63,028 bases of DNA, taken from assembly GCA_028285465.1 (NCBI GenBank), contig JANQPD010000005.1:1-63028 (forward strand). Direction: 5' to 3'. A model generated the notes under the pieces. The model was not told where the DNA came from and did not search any database. It was given only the letters and a program-made list of their open reading frames with translations. This document shows positions 35,426-44,480 of the stretch, piece by piece. Within the stretch, counting starts at the first letter, position 1. The number at the start of each line of letters is the position of its first letter. The position numbers and the translations under genes were made by a program. Origin of the DNA: Owenweeksia sp. (GTDB lineage: Bacteria > Bacteroidota > Bacteroidia > Flavobacteriales > Schleiferiaceae).

Positions 35426-37429
35426 TTAATCTACATTGTCATGCAGAAAGCTGTTGTTTCCTTTAATGTCATCGCCATCTACTCCCTCATCGATGGAGAA
35501 GCGACTTACGTTGCTTTCGTTGCTATAGCGTGCTTCATCAATGTCTAAGCCCTGACGTTTATAGGCGGGGATGTTCTCTACCTTGTCAATATTAGCGCGT
35601 GTATGCGTTTTGAAGCGGTGATTAAATTGTTTTAGTTGTGCCCTTCTTTCCTCTTGCTTCAACCGGATGCTTTCTTCTATGGGCAGATCTACATAGGAAA
35701 CCGGAGAGGGTTCGGAACTGCCGGTGGTTTCTTTAGGGGTGTCCTCGCGCTTGGTTTTTACCTCAAAGCGTAAGGCTTCTTCCGGTTCTTCCTCCGTTTT
35801 AGGAGCGGGCTCTTTTTTCTCTTCTGCCGGTTTGGAAGCTCTCAACTCCTGCTCAAGACTTAAGTAGTCTTCAAGACTGTGTTTAACTACAGCAGGCTCC
35901 TCTGCCTCTTCTTCTTTTGGTGCTTCGGCCTGTGTTGATGTCGGTTCTTCCTCAGGAAATTTTTCTGTTTCGTTTACCAGGGTCTCATCATCTTCTTCCC
36001 CTATAAAGAAAGACATTTCCACTGCCTCTTCTGCAGGCTCCGCTGTTTCCCCGGAATCGAGTTTTACAACTGTAGCCTTTTCCTCTTCAGGTGTTTCGGG
36101 GTCTTTTTGTTCTCCGGGATTTTCTTCTGCAGAGATCTCTACAGCAACATTTTCCGGTACCTCTTCTTCCAGGCTATGCCGAACCACAACCTCTTCACTA
36201 TTAGAAGGAAACTCCTGCTTGTTTGTTTCCAGCGGAGTTTCTTCCTGTGTACCTGCTGAAAAAAGATCCGGCTGGGTCTCTTCTTCTTTTTGTTTCGCCA
36301 GTTTCGCCAGTTCCATTTCCACCATGTTGTCTTCCTCCTCTTCCTGTGGCACAGGTTTGCTGTAAAGCGATGTACTTACGGCCTGTTCATCCTCCAGAGT
36401 GTGTACTACTTTTTTGGGTTCCCGGCCAATTACCTGTACCTGCTGATCGGCCGCAAAGCCGGTTGCCACTATGGTTACGGCAATTTCATTTTCCAGGCTG
36501 TCGTCTTCCCCGATCCCCATAATGATATTGGCACTGCCACCGGCTTCGTTTTGGATGTGATCGTTGATCTCTCCAATTTCATCAATGGTAATTTCTTCCT
36601 GGCCACTCACAATGAGCAGGAGCACATTTTTTGCTCCGTTGATGTGGTTGTCATTCAGAAGCGGGGAGTCCAGGGCGCTGGAAATAGCCTGTAAGGCACG
36701 GTTTTCACCGGATGCCACGCCACTTCCCATAATGGCGGTACCACTGTTGGCCAGTACGGTTTTAGCATCCCTGAGGTCGATATTGGTAGTGTAGTGGTGG
36801 GTAATTACTTCGGCAATACCGCGCGCAGCCGTGGCCAATACCTCATCAGCCTTTGAAAAGCCGGCTTTAAACCCCAGGTTTCCATATACTTCACGGAGTT
36901 TGTTGTTGTTGATCACGATCAGTGAGTCTACATTTTGCCGAAGGGCTTCTATGCCCTTTTCCGCTTGCATTTTCCGGTTGTTTCCCTCAAACAGAAAGGG
37001 GATGGTCACAATACCTACCGTTAAAATGCCACTTTCTTTTGCGGCCTTTGCAATTACAGGAGCGGCCCCTGTACCGGTACCTCCACCCATACCTGCGGTT
37101 ATGAAGATCATTTTGGTATTGGTATGCAATACATTTTTGATCTCTTCTATATTTTCAACTGCGGCCTGCTGGCCAACCTCCGGGTTAGCACCCGCACCCA
37201 GGCCTTCGGTAAGGTTTACACCGAGTTGTATCTTATTGGGCACCGGGCTGTTTTCCAGGGCCTGTGCATCAGTATTGCATACGGCAAAGTCAACTCCTTT
37301 AATGCCTGCACGGTACATGTGGTTTACCGCGTTGCTTCCCCCTCCGCCAACACCAATTACCTTTATTACGGATGACTGGTTTTTAGGGAGATCAAAGTTG
37401 AACGTATCGTTTTGATTCAAATCCTCCAT
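35426..37429 (-). CDS. ftsZ: Cell division protein FtsZ, with long acidic C-terminal extension
   Basis: Tubulin-like GTPase that forms the Z ring. The N-terminal GTPase has VGGGGSNAVNHMYRAG (about 27-42) and the tubulin signature GGGTGTGAAPVIAKAA (about 111-126). The GTPase/activation domain ends near residue 330. About 350 further residues are mostly Glu/Pro/Lys-rich and low-complexity (roughly 370-600), longer than most FtsZ proteins (about 380-400 residues in all). A conserved C-terminal peptide is visible near 618-630 as ENIPAYKRQGLDI, comparable to the DIPAFLRK peptide of E. coli, followed by about 37 more residues. It follows ftsA after nine bases and is the last gene of the dcw run. 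Confidence 0.97.
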   Translation of the reverse strand: MEDLNQNDTFNFDLPKNQSSVIKVIGVGGGGSNAVNHMYRAGIKGVDFAVCNTDAQALENSPVPNKIQLGVNLTEGLGAGANPEVGQQAAVENIEEIKNVLHTNTKMIFITAGMGGGTGTGAAPVIAKAAKESGILTVGIVTIPFLFEGNNRKMQAEKGIEALRQNVDSLIVINNNKLREVYGNLGFKAGFSKADEVLATAARGIAEVITHHYTTNIDLRDAKTVLANSGTAIMGSGVASGENRALQAISSALDSPLLNDNHINGAKNVLLLIVSGQEEITIDEIGEINDHIQNEAGGSANIIMGIGEDDSLENEIAVTIVATGFAADQQVQVIGREPKKVVHTLEDEQAVSTSLYSKPVPQEEEEDNMVEMELAKLAKQKEEETQPDLFSAGTQEETPLETNKQEFPSNSEEVVVRHSLEEEVPENVAVEISAEENPGEQKDPETPEEEKATVVKLDSGETAEPAEEAVEMSFFIGEEDDETLVNETEKFPEEEPTSTQAEAPKEEEAEEPAVVKHSLEDYLSLEQELRASKPAEEKKEPAPKTEEEPEEALRFEVKTKREDTPKETTGSSEPSPVSYVDLPIEESIRLKQEERRAQLKQFNHRFKTHTRANIDKVENIPAYKRQGLDIDEARYSNESNVSRFSIDEGVDGDDIKGNNSFLHDNVD

Positions 37430-37438
37430 GCTGCTTAT

Positions 37439-38791
37439 TTATAGGTCGTCATTTAAAAAATTCCTGAACTTATCGGCCCAGTTTTCCAGAAAGCCCTTGC
37501 GTGCTTTCGGTTTTTGTATTTCTTCTTTTTGCTCTCCTTCCTGAGCTACCTCATTTCCCTCCACCTCTTCGGCTTTTTCGTATAGGTCCGGGTCATTGAG
37601 GTCGGGCTCAGCTGCTGTTTCTTGCTCGCTTTCTTTTTGTAAGCCCTTCATTACAAGGCCCACAGCCGTGGCGTAGAGGGGTGAACTGTATTCGTCATCG
37701 CTCTCACTGGCAAGGTGCTCGTTAGGGTAGCCTATGCGTGTATCCATACCGGTTACGAATTCTACCAACTGTTTTATGTGCTTCAGCTGGCTGCCTCCCC
37801 CGGTAAGTACAATGCCCGCGATGAGCTTCTTTTTGTTTTCCTCGTAACCGTAGTTTTTGATTTCCTGGTATACTTGTTCTACAATTTCCACTACGCGGGC
37901 GTGGATGATCTTGCTGAGGTTTTTCAGGGAGATCTCTTTGGGTTCCCGCCCACGTAAACCCGGAATGCTCACGATCTCGTTTTCTTTGTTTTCACCCGGC
38001 CATGCCGAGCCAAATTTGATCTTTAGAAGTTCGGCTTGCTTTTCAATAATAGAGCAGCCTTCTTTTATGTCCTCCGTAATTACATTTCCTCCAAAAGGAA
38101 TAACCGCAGTATGGCGGATAATGCCATCTTTGAAAATGGCCACATCTGTGGTGCCTCCTCCAATATCTACCAAAACCACCCCGGCTTCTTTTTCCTCCTG
38201 TGAAAGAACGGCATCAGCACTGGCCAATGGTTCCAGGGTAATATCCGCTACCGTTAAATTGGTATCCTTCACGCACCGGCCAATGTTTTTAATAGAGGTG
38301 ATCTGGCCTACTACAATATGAAAATTAGCTTCGAGCCGGCTACCATACATCCCGCGTGGCTCGCGGATCTCCGCCTGACCATCTACTTTGTACTCTTGGG
38401 GAAGCACATGGATGATCTCCTCTCCGGGCAGCATCACCAGGTTGTGTACATTTTGCACCAGGTTGTCAATGTCTTTGTCGTCAATTACATCATCGCTGTT
38501 CTGGCGCACGATGTAATCGCTGTGTTGCAGGCTGCGGATATGTTGTCCGGCAATGCCCACTACAACACTTTTAATCTCAATACCCGCTTGATTTTCGGCA
38601 TCTTCTACGGCTTGTTTGATGCTTTCTATAGTTTGGGTAATATTGGTCACCACCCCCCGGTGTACACCCAGCGATTTCGCTTTGCCATTGCCGGTGATCT
38701 CCAATTTGCCGTACTCATTTTTACGGCCGATCATGGCTACGATTTTAGTGGTTCCTATGTCTAAGCCTACAGCTATTTTACTGGCGCTCAT
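37439..38791 (-). CDS. ftsA: Cell division protein FtsA
   Basis: Actin-like protein that tethers FtsZ to the membrane. 450 residues: VGLDIGTTKIVAMIG at residues 8-22 (phosphate 1), VVGIAGQHIRSLQH (about 76-89), VLVDIGGGTTDVAIF (about 208-222, phosphate 2) and IVLTGGGSQLKHI (about 327-339, adenosine site). The C-terminus (KGFLENWADKFRNFLNDDL) is the amphipathic membrane-targeting helix, preceded by a charged linker. The start overlaps the ftsQ stop as ATGA. Confidence 0.97.
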   Translation of the reverse strand: MSASKIAVGLDIGTTKIVAMIGRKNEYGKLEITGNGKAKSLGVHRGVVTNITQTIESIKQAVEDAENQAGIEIKSVVVGIAGQHIRSLQHSDYIVRQNSDDVIDDKDIDNLVQNVHNLVMLPGEEIIHVLPQEYKVDGQAEIREPRGMYGSRLEANFHIVVGQITSIKNIGRCVKDTNLTVADITLEPLASADAVLSQEEKEAGVVLVDIGGGTTDVAIFKDGIIRHTAVIPFGGNVITEDIKEGCSIIEKQAELLKIKFGSAWPGENKENEIVSIPGLRGREPKEISLKNLSKIIHARVVEIVEQVYQEIKNYGYEENKKKLIAGIVLTGGGSQLKHIKQLVEFVTGMDTRIGYPNEHLASESDDEYSSPLYATAVGLVMKGLQKESEQETAAEPDLNDPDLYEKAEEVEGNEVAQEGEQKEEIQKPKARKGFLENWADKFRNFLNDDL

Positions 38792-39522
38792 GAGTCTTTA
38801 TGTTTTTGGCAAATAACCTGGTTGGTAAACCGCAGGTCGATGCGCTTTATTTCAGTCAGCATGTTTTCATCAACCATAGTTTGGTAAAAGGTTTTTAACT
38901 TTCCAAGCTTTTTGTCCACGCCTTGGTATTTACCCAAAAGAATGTGGAGGTTGCCCGCTTTAGGATACAATATCCAGGTGCCTTCTTTTTTAACGTGAAT
39001 ACCTGAAAAGAAGTCCAGAAAAAATGCATCTTTTTGCGTTTGTTGTATAAACGCGAAGAGAGCGGCACGCGTGGAACGGTTTATTTCACCGGTAAGCAAA
39101 GGAACACGGGCTGAATAATTCTTGTTTAACAGCATGCTATCTCCCTCATCCGTAATGTAGTAGCTTTTTTGGGGGTGCATAACCCTTGCTATTGGTTTTT
39201 TCTGTTTCACATCGACCTGTAACCTGCCATCTAAACCCGAATATACCTCTGCTTTATGGATAGAAGGGTGATTATCAAGGCTTTCTTCTAACAGGGAAAT
39301 GTTAATTTCATGTAACCTTAAACTATCTAAAAAGGGGTAGGCTTTGTTGATCAGGGCCTTTATCTCTGCTTGTTGTAAAAAATAAAGCCCGCTTTCGTGA
39401 TCGATATGTATGCTCAACCCACTAAGCTTCGCCTCTTCTGCCTTTTTGTACCCAAAGCCTACTACTGTGAACAGGAGAGCGAGGCCCGTCAACCAGCCGA
39501 GTATTTTTTTCCACCTAACCAT
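38788..39522 (-). CDS. ftsQ: Cell division protein FtsQ
   Basis: 244 residues; bitopic inner-membrane protein of the divisome. One helix at about residues 9-25 (GWLTGLALLFTVVGFGY), then a POTRA-like domain (SIHIDHESGLYFLQQAEIKALI) and a beta-domain with ITDEGDSMLLN. This layout matches FtsQ/DivIB, although sequence similarity in Bacteroidota is low. Its place between murC and ftsA fixes the identity. The start overlaps murC by eight bases. Confidence 0.88.
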   Translation of the reverse strand: MVRWKKILGWLTGLALLFTVVGFGYKKAEEAKLSGLSIHIDHESGLYFLQQAEIKALINKAYPFLDSLRLHEINISLLEESLDNHPSIHKAEVYSGLDGRLQVDVKQKKPIARVMHPQKSYYITDEGDSMLLNKNYSARVPLLTGEINRSTRAALFAFIQQTQKDAFFLDFFSGIHVKKEGTWILYPKAGNLHILLGKYQGVDKKLGKLKTFYQTMVDENMLTEIKRIDLRFTNQVICQKHKDS

Positions 39523-40855
39523 CCAGTAAACTCATTTTAAGCGGAGCCACAAGCTGGTCAATATCTCCGGCACCAATGGTAAGGATCACTTCGGGTTTTT
39601 CTTTCCTGAAGCGCTCCAGTATATCGGGCGCAGAAAGGCGCCACTTGCTTTCCAATTCTACTTTTTCCAGCAACATACCGGAATGCACACCCGGTATGGG
39701 TTTTTCCCGGGCAGGATAAACCTCCATAAGAATGAGGGCATCCAACAGGCTCAGGCTTTCTGCGAATCCATCGGCAAAATCGCGGGTGCGCGAATAGAGG
39801 TGAGGCTGAAAAATCCCGGTGATGTGGTGTTCCGGATACAGCTCGCGCACAGAATTTATCAGCGCCCTGATCTCCGTAGGATGATGCGCATAGTCGTCAA
39901 TGTACACAAGACTTTCCGACTTAATGTGGTATTCGAAGCGCCTTTTTACCCCCTTAAAGGTTTCAATGCCCTCTTTAATGGCCGCTGCAGAAAGTCCGTA
40001 GTGAAAAGCCAGGGCAGCAGCGGCTACGGCATTTTCTATGTTGTGCCTTCCCGGTAAGCCTGTTGAAATGTCCTGGATGGTAACCTCTGTACCCAGATGA
40101 AGGTCAAACATATAATTATGGGCTTCAATGCGTATTTGATCTGCATAAAAGGGACTCCCGGGTTTGAAGCCATAAGGCTTGCCCGGTAGCGCCACATCTT
40201 CATGCACAAGCAGGTGTTTCTGTACGTTACGGGCAAAGTCGGTAAAGGTTTCTGTTAGTGTTTGGGCATCCCCGTAAATATCCAGGTGGTCCGCGTCTGT
40301 AGAGGTAATAAGGGCACCGTCAGGTTGAAGTGTCAGAAAACTGCGGTCGTACTCATCTGCTTCCGTGATCAGGATCTCCTCGAGCTCTCCGGCCAGGAAA
40401 TTGCTGTTGTAATTCACAGCTAGCCCGCCTAAGAAAGCGGTGATGTTGCGCCCCGCCTGTCTGAAAAGATGGGCGAGTAGGGCTGAGGTAGTAGTTTTTC
40501 CATGTGTTCCGGCTACAGCAAGGCATAGGTGTTTTTGTGCGAGAGCGCCCAATATTGCCGCACGTTTAAAAAGGGCATAGCCTTTTTTGATGAACAGTAC
40601 GAGCTCGGCATGCTCTGCCGGGATGGCTGGTGTATATACCACTAGGGTATTGGTTTTTTTAAAGTGCTTCGGAATACGTGCAGTATCCTCTTCGTAGTGT
40701 ATGTGTGCCCCTAGCTTTTCAAGCGCTTCACATTGTGGGTTGCGTACCTTATCGTAACCCGCTACGTTTTTCCCCTGATGCAAAAAATACCGGGCCAGGG
40801 CACTCATGCCAATGCCTCCGATGCCTATGAAATAGATGTTGGCTTTATCCTCCAT
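39515..40855 (-). CDS. murC: UDP-N-acetylmuramate--L-alanine ligase
   Basis: Adds L-Ala to UDP-MurNAc, the first amino acid of the peptide stem. 446 residues: N-terminal IGIGGIGMSALARYFL (about 10-25), the ATP loop AVAGTHGKTTTSALLAHLF (about 113-131), central ITEADEYDRSFL (about 166-177) and C-terminal DDYAHHPTEIRALI (about 318-331). All three Mur ligase domains are complete. The start overlaps the murG stop by 11 bases. Confidence 0.97.
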   Translation of the reverse strand: MEDKANIYFIGIGGIGMSALARYFLHQGKNVAGYDKVRNPQCEALEKLGAHIHYEEDTARIPKHFKKTNTLVVYTPAIPAEHAELVLFIKKGYALFKRAAILGALAQKHLCLAVAGTHGKTTTSALLAHLFRQAGRNITAFLGGLAVNYNSNFLAGELEEILITEADEYDRSFLTLQPDGALITSTDADHLDIYGDAQTLTETFTDFARNVQKHLLVHEDVALPGKPYGFKPGSPFYADQIRIEAHNYMFDLHLGTEVTIQDISTGLPGRHNIENAVAAAALAFHYGLSAAAIKEGIETFKGVKRRFEYHIKSESLVYIDDYAHHPTEIRALINSVRELYPEHHITGIFQPHLYSRTRDFADGFAESLSLLDALILMEVYPAREKPIPGVHSGMLLEKVELESKWRLSAPDILERFRKEKPEVILTIGAGDIDQLVAPLKMSLLDG

Positions 40856-41948
40856 GTGCTTTTATTAGGGTTGCCACCTCATCTGCTATGACCTGGTCGG
40901 CATCAGGTTGAGCCAACCTGGAGATATTTTCCCTGAGCTTTTGCGCCAGGCCGGGCTCCAAAAGTGCAGTAAGCTTATCCATGAAACCTGCTTCGTTTTC
41001 CCGGTGCATAAGGGCTGCGTGCACGTCAACCAACGCCTGGGCGTTTTTAGTTTGGTGATCTTCCGCAACATTGGGTGAAGGGATGAGCAAACTGGCTTTT
41101 TTCACTACGGCCAACTCGCTTAGGGTGCCTGCCCCAGCCCGGCTGATGACAAAGTCAGCTGCGCGATAGGCGGCAGGCATATCCTGGATAAAGGCACTTA
41201 AGCGGAACTGGTCACTTTGCCATGTGCCGAAACGCTTTAGCCATTCAGCTTCGTAAAGCTTGCCACATTGCCAGTAAAGGTTTATGCCAAGGGCCATGAT
41301 CTCTTCAAGGTGGGTGCCGATAAGCTCATTTATTTTTCTTGCCCCCAGGCTGCCTCCTAAAACCAGCAGTGTCTTCCGTTCCGGTAAAAGCCCCAGGCTG
41401 CGGTGGGCTTCTTCCCGGCTTAAGGCAATATTCCTCAGGTCGCTGCGAATAGGGTTTCCTGTTTTCAGCACTTTTTCTTCCGGGAAGAAACGCTCCATAT
41501 GGTCGTATGCCACACATATCTTTTGTACACGGGATGCCAATAGCTTATTTGTAATGCCGGGGTAAGAGTTCTGTTCTTGTATAAGGCAAGGAATACCTTT
41601 AAGGGAGGCGGCATAGAGCACTGGCCCGCTGGCGAACCCTCCGGTGCCAATAACGGCATGGGGCTTAAACCTTTTAAGTAGCCGCTGTGCCTTTACCAGG
41701 CTACTGAATAACTTAAAGGGAAAAGCCAGGTTGCTGGCTGTAAGACTGCGTTGAATGCCGCTGATCCAAAGTCCTTCAATTTTGTATCCCGCTTTAGGTA
41801 CCCGCTGCATTTCCATGCGGTCTTTGGCACCCACAAACAAAAATTCCGCTTCAGGAAAGCGCACTTTAAGGGCGTCGGCTATGGCGATGGCTGGGAAAAT
41901 ATGCCCTCCTGTGCCTCCACCGCTCAACATGAATCTATATTCAGGCAT
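40845..41948 (-). CDS. murG: UDP-GlcNAc:lipid I transferase MurG
   Basis: GT-B enzyme that adds GlcNAc to lipid I to make lipid II at the inner face of the membrane. 367 residues from the ATG at 41948 (MPEYRFMLSGGGTGGH; a further in-frame ATG at 41957 would add MPH). The glycine-rich acceptor loop SGGGTGGHIFPAIAIAD is at residues 8-24; the donor side has VLGGSLGARKINE and the AADFVISRAGAGTLSELAV signature at about 250-270. The gene overlaps the ftsW stop by eight bases with the chosen start. Confidence 0.96.
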   Translation of the reverse strand: MPEYRFMLSGGGTGGHIFPAIAIADALKVRFPEAEFLFVGAKDRMEMQRVPKAGYKIEGLWISGIQRSLTASNLAFPFKLFSSLVKAQRLLKRFKPHAVIGTGGFASGPVLYAASLKGIPCLIQEQNSYPGITNKLLASRVQKICVAYDHMERFFPEEKVLKTGNPIRSDLRNIALSREEAHRSLGLLPERKTLLVLGGSLGARKINELIGTHLEEIMALGINLYWQCGKLYEAEWLKRFGTWQSDQFRLSAFIQDMPAAYRAADFVISRAGAGTLSELAVVKKASLLIPSPNVAEDHQTKNAQALVDVHAALMHRENEAGFMDKLTALLEPGLAQKLRENISRLAQPDADQVIADEVATLIKAHGG

Positions 41949-43122
41949 GTGCGGCATTTATCGGGTTCATCTCTTCCGGGGCAGGTTCCGGGTTTTCTTC
42001 CAACTTACCCCGGCTAATGCTCAGAATAATGCCTATGGAAATACAAGTCATCCAAATGGAAGAGCCCCCTGCACTGATAAGGGGTAGCGTTTGCCCGGTT
42101 ACCGGCAATAGGTTTACGGCTACGCCCAGGTTTACAAAGGCTTGTATTATAATGCCGAGGCCCGTGCCAAAGGCCGCCAGCATAGCAAAGTTAGTGGGTG
42201 CCTTGGTGGTTACGATCAATACCCGTACAAAAAAGAGGACGTAAAAGGCTACAACTAAAAATCCACCGATCAACCCGAATTCCTCTACGATTACAGCATA
42301 GATAAAATCGGAGTTGGACTGGGGTAAGAAGTTTTTCTGCACGCTTTTTCCAGGTCCTTTGCCGATGATCTCCCCCTGGGCAATAGCCATCTTTGCCTTA
42401 TGTACCTGGTAGTTGTCTCCTTTTTCAGGGCTTACAAAAGATTCGATACGGGCTTTCCAGGTGGCTACGCGGTTGCTTATGTTCGGGAAAGCCATTACGA
42501 GCGTGATGAAGAGGGCCAGGACCACAACTCCACCACCGAGGAGGTAAAGCAAATTCTTGAGGGCATAGCCTCCAACGAAAAGAAGCATCATACACATGAT
42601 AAACACCAAAGCTGCCGTGCTGAAGTTGCTGGGTAAGATCAATCCGCAGATCACGAAAATAGGGAGCAGGAGCCTGGTAAAAGAGTGCTTGAAGCTCCTG
42701 AGATCTGCTTTGTCAATTTTGGCCAGGTTGCGCGCCAGGTAGAGCAGGAGTACCACGCTGGCCAGGGCCGAAGTTTGGAAGGTGAAACCAAGGAAGGGAA
42801 TGCGTATCCAGCGGGTAGCATTAGAAGTATTGACCCCGCCAAAGTAGGTGTAGATAAGCAAAACTACGGCTACCGGCATCATCACAACAGCTATGGCGCC
42901 AAAGTGCCGGTAATTCATGTTGTGCACGGCAAACATAAGCAGCAACCCCAGGAGCAGGTGAATGCCGTGTTTGGCCAGCATGGTAAACGTATCGCCACTG
43001 CCGTACATATAGGCAATGTTGCTGCTGGCGCTGTATACCGGCATCAGGCTAAACAAAGCCAATAGCACCGCAATCACCCATAGGGTGCGGTCTCCTTGTA
43101 GTCTTTGTAGGATCTGTGCCAT
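41941..43122 (-). CDS. ftsW: Septal peptidoglycan glycosyltransferase FtsW (SEDS family)
   Basis: SEDS protein with about ten membrane helices, 393 residues, that polymerises lipid II at the septum with its PBP partner. Visible: FSLMPVYSASSNIAYMYG early, NATRWIRIPFLGFTFQTSALA (about 98-118), and the SEDS signature NFLPQSNSDFIYAVIVEEFGLIGG (about 263-286). The closing helix ends SAGGSSIWMTCISIGIILSISR. It is separated by 11 bases from murD, the largest gap inside the cluster. Confidence 0.97.
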   Translation of the reverse strand: MAQILQRLQGDRTLWVIAVLLALFSLMPVYSASSNIAYMYGSGDTFTMLAKHGIHLLLGLLLMFAVHNMNYRHFGAIAVVMMPVAVVLLIYTYFGGVNTSNATRWIRIPFLGFTFQTSALASVVLLLYLARNLAKIDKADLRSFKHSFTRLLLPIFVICGLILPSNFSTAALVFIMCMMLLFVGGYALKNLLYLLGGGVVVLALFITLVMAFPNISNRVATWKARIESFVSPEKGDNYQVHKAKMAIAQGEIIGKGPGKSVQKNFLPQSNSDFIYAVIVEEFGLIGGFLVVAFYVLFFVRVLIVTTKAPTNFAMLAAFGTGLGIIIQAFVNLGVAVNLLPVTGQTLPLISAGGSSIWMTCISIGIILSISRGKLEENPEPAPEEMNPINAAHA

Positions 43123-43133
43123 TTAGTGTATGC

Positions 43134-44480
43134 TTACAGGCTGCGTACGGCGGCCTTAAATTGTCTTCCGCGGTCTTCGTAATTCTCAAAAAGGTCAAAG
43201 CTGGCACAGGCAGGGCTAAGCAAAACGTGGTCACCTTTATCTCCCAGTTTGTACGCAATACGTACGGCTTCATCCATATTTCCGGCATCGATCATAAAGG
43301 GCACCCTTTCTTCAAAAGCACGGTGGATCTTGCTGTTGTCTGCACCCAGGCAGATGATGGCCTTTACCTTGTCTTCTACCAGGGCGTACAGCTCGCTGTA
43401 GTCGTTGCCTTTGTCTACACCACCTACGATCCAGATGGTAGGGGCTTGCATGCTATCCAGCGCATACCATGTGCTGTTTACATTGGTGGCCTTGCTGTCG
43501 TTTATAAACTGGATGCCATAGACCTGGAGCACGGGTTCCAGGCGGTGCTCTATACTTTCAAAGCCGGCCAGGCTTTCGCGAATGGCTTCTTTTCGTATAC
43601 CCAGTAACTTGGCTGCCAAACCTGAGGCCATGCTGTTGTAAGTGTTGTGTTTGCCCTGCAGGGCAAGTTCGTTGATGCTCATTTTTTCTTGATTTTGAAT
43701 GTGTATTTCTATTTCCTGTGCTTCGTTCCGGTAGGCGCCTTCAGGTAGTTTTTGATGGAGGCTGAAGGCTATTTTTTGAGCGGATGTCTGATGTGTCTCC
43801 AGCCACTTGCGGCTTTCTGCATCGTCATAGTTGTAGATGAAAAAATCACGCGCTGTCTGGTATGCTGTGATCTTGAACTTCGCTGCTACATAATTTTCCA
43901 TTTTATAGTCGTAGCGGTCTAAATGATCGGGGCTGAAGTTGGTGATGAGGGCAAGGTGAGGGGCAAAAGAGTTGATGTCGTCTAATTGAAAGCTGCTTAC
44001 TTCCAGCACATAATAGGTTTGGGGCGCTTCAAGCAACAAGGAGGCAAAGCTTTTCCCTATGTTTCCGCCAAGGGCTACTTTTTCCCCTGCCTTTTTCAGG
44101 ATGTTGTACAGCAGGCTGGCCGTGGTGGTCTTGCCATTGCTGCCCGTAATGGCAATGATCTTACCCTTACAGTAACGACTGGCAAACTCTATTTCCGAAA
44201 CCAATTCAATGCCCTTATCTCTTATAGCCTTTATTACAGCAGCTTTTTCGGGAATGCCCGGGCTTTTGATCACCAGCCTGGCCTTCAGGATCTCGTCCAG
44301 GGAGTGCGTGCCGCTTTCATAGGCGATACCCGCTTTATCCAATTGCTCTCTGTAGGCCCCCTTGAGGTTTCCGGCATCGCTTAAAAACACCGAAAAGCCT
44401 TTGGCCTGGGCCAGGAGGGCTGCACCTACTCCGCTTTCGCCTCCGCCTAAGATCACAATATGTTTTTCAGGCGAATGCAT
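43134..44480 (-). CDS. murD: UDP-N-acetylmuramoylalanine--D-glutamate ligase
   Basis: Adds D-Glu to UDP-MurNAc-L-Ala. 448 residues: N-terminal VILGGGESGVGAALLA (about 9-24), ATP loop IAITGSNGKTTTASLL (about 110-125), VLEVSSFQLD (about 155-164), NFSPDHLDRYD (about 176-186) and C-terminal VGGVDKGNDYSEL. The final LSPACASFDLFENYEDRGRQF motif is diagnostic for MurD. Its start overlaps the mraY stop by one base. Confidence 0.97.
   Translation of the reverse strand: MHSPEKHIVILGGGESGVGAALLAQAKGFSVFLSDAGNLKGAYREQLDKAGIAYESGTHSLDEILKARLVIKSPGIPEKAAVIKAIRDKGIELVSEIEFASRYCKGKIIAITGSNGKTTTASLLYNILKKAGEKVALGGNIGKSFASLLLEAPQTYYVLEVSSFQLDDINSFAPHLALITNFSPDHLDRYDYKMENYVAAKFKITAYQTARDFFIYNYDDAESRKWLETHQTSAQKIAFSLHQKLPEGAYRNEAQEIEIHIQNQEKMSINELALQGKHNTYNSMASGLAAKLLGIRKEAIRESLAGFESIEHRLEPVLQVYGIQFINDSKATNVNSTWYALDSMQAPTIWIVGGVDKGNDYSELYALVEDKVKAIICLGADNSKIHRAFEERVPFMIDAGNMDEAVRIAYKLGDKGDHVLLSPACASFDLFENYEDRGRQFKAAVRSL

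Noticed and set aside
36223..36694. Pro/Leu-rich plus-strand frames opposite ftsZ
   Set aside because: They arise from the acidic Glu-rich linker read backwards and carry no start context or motif.
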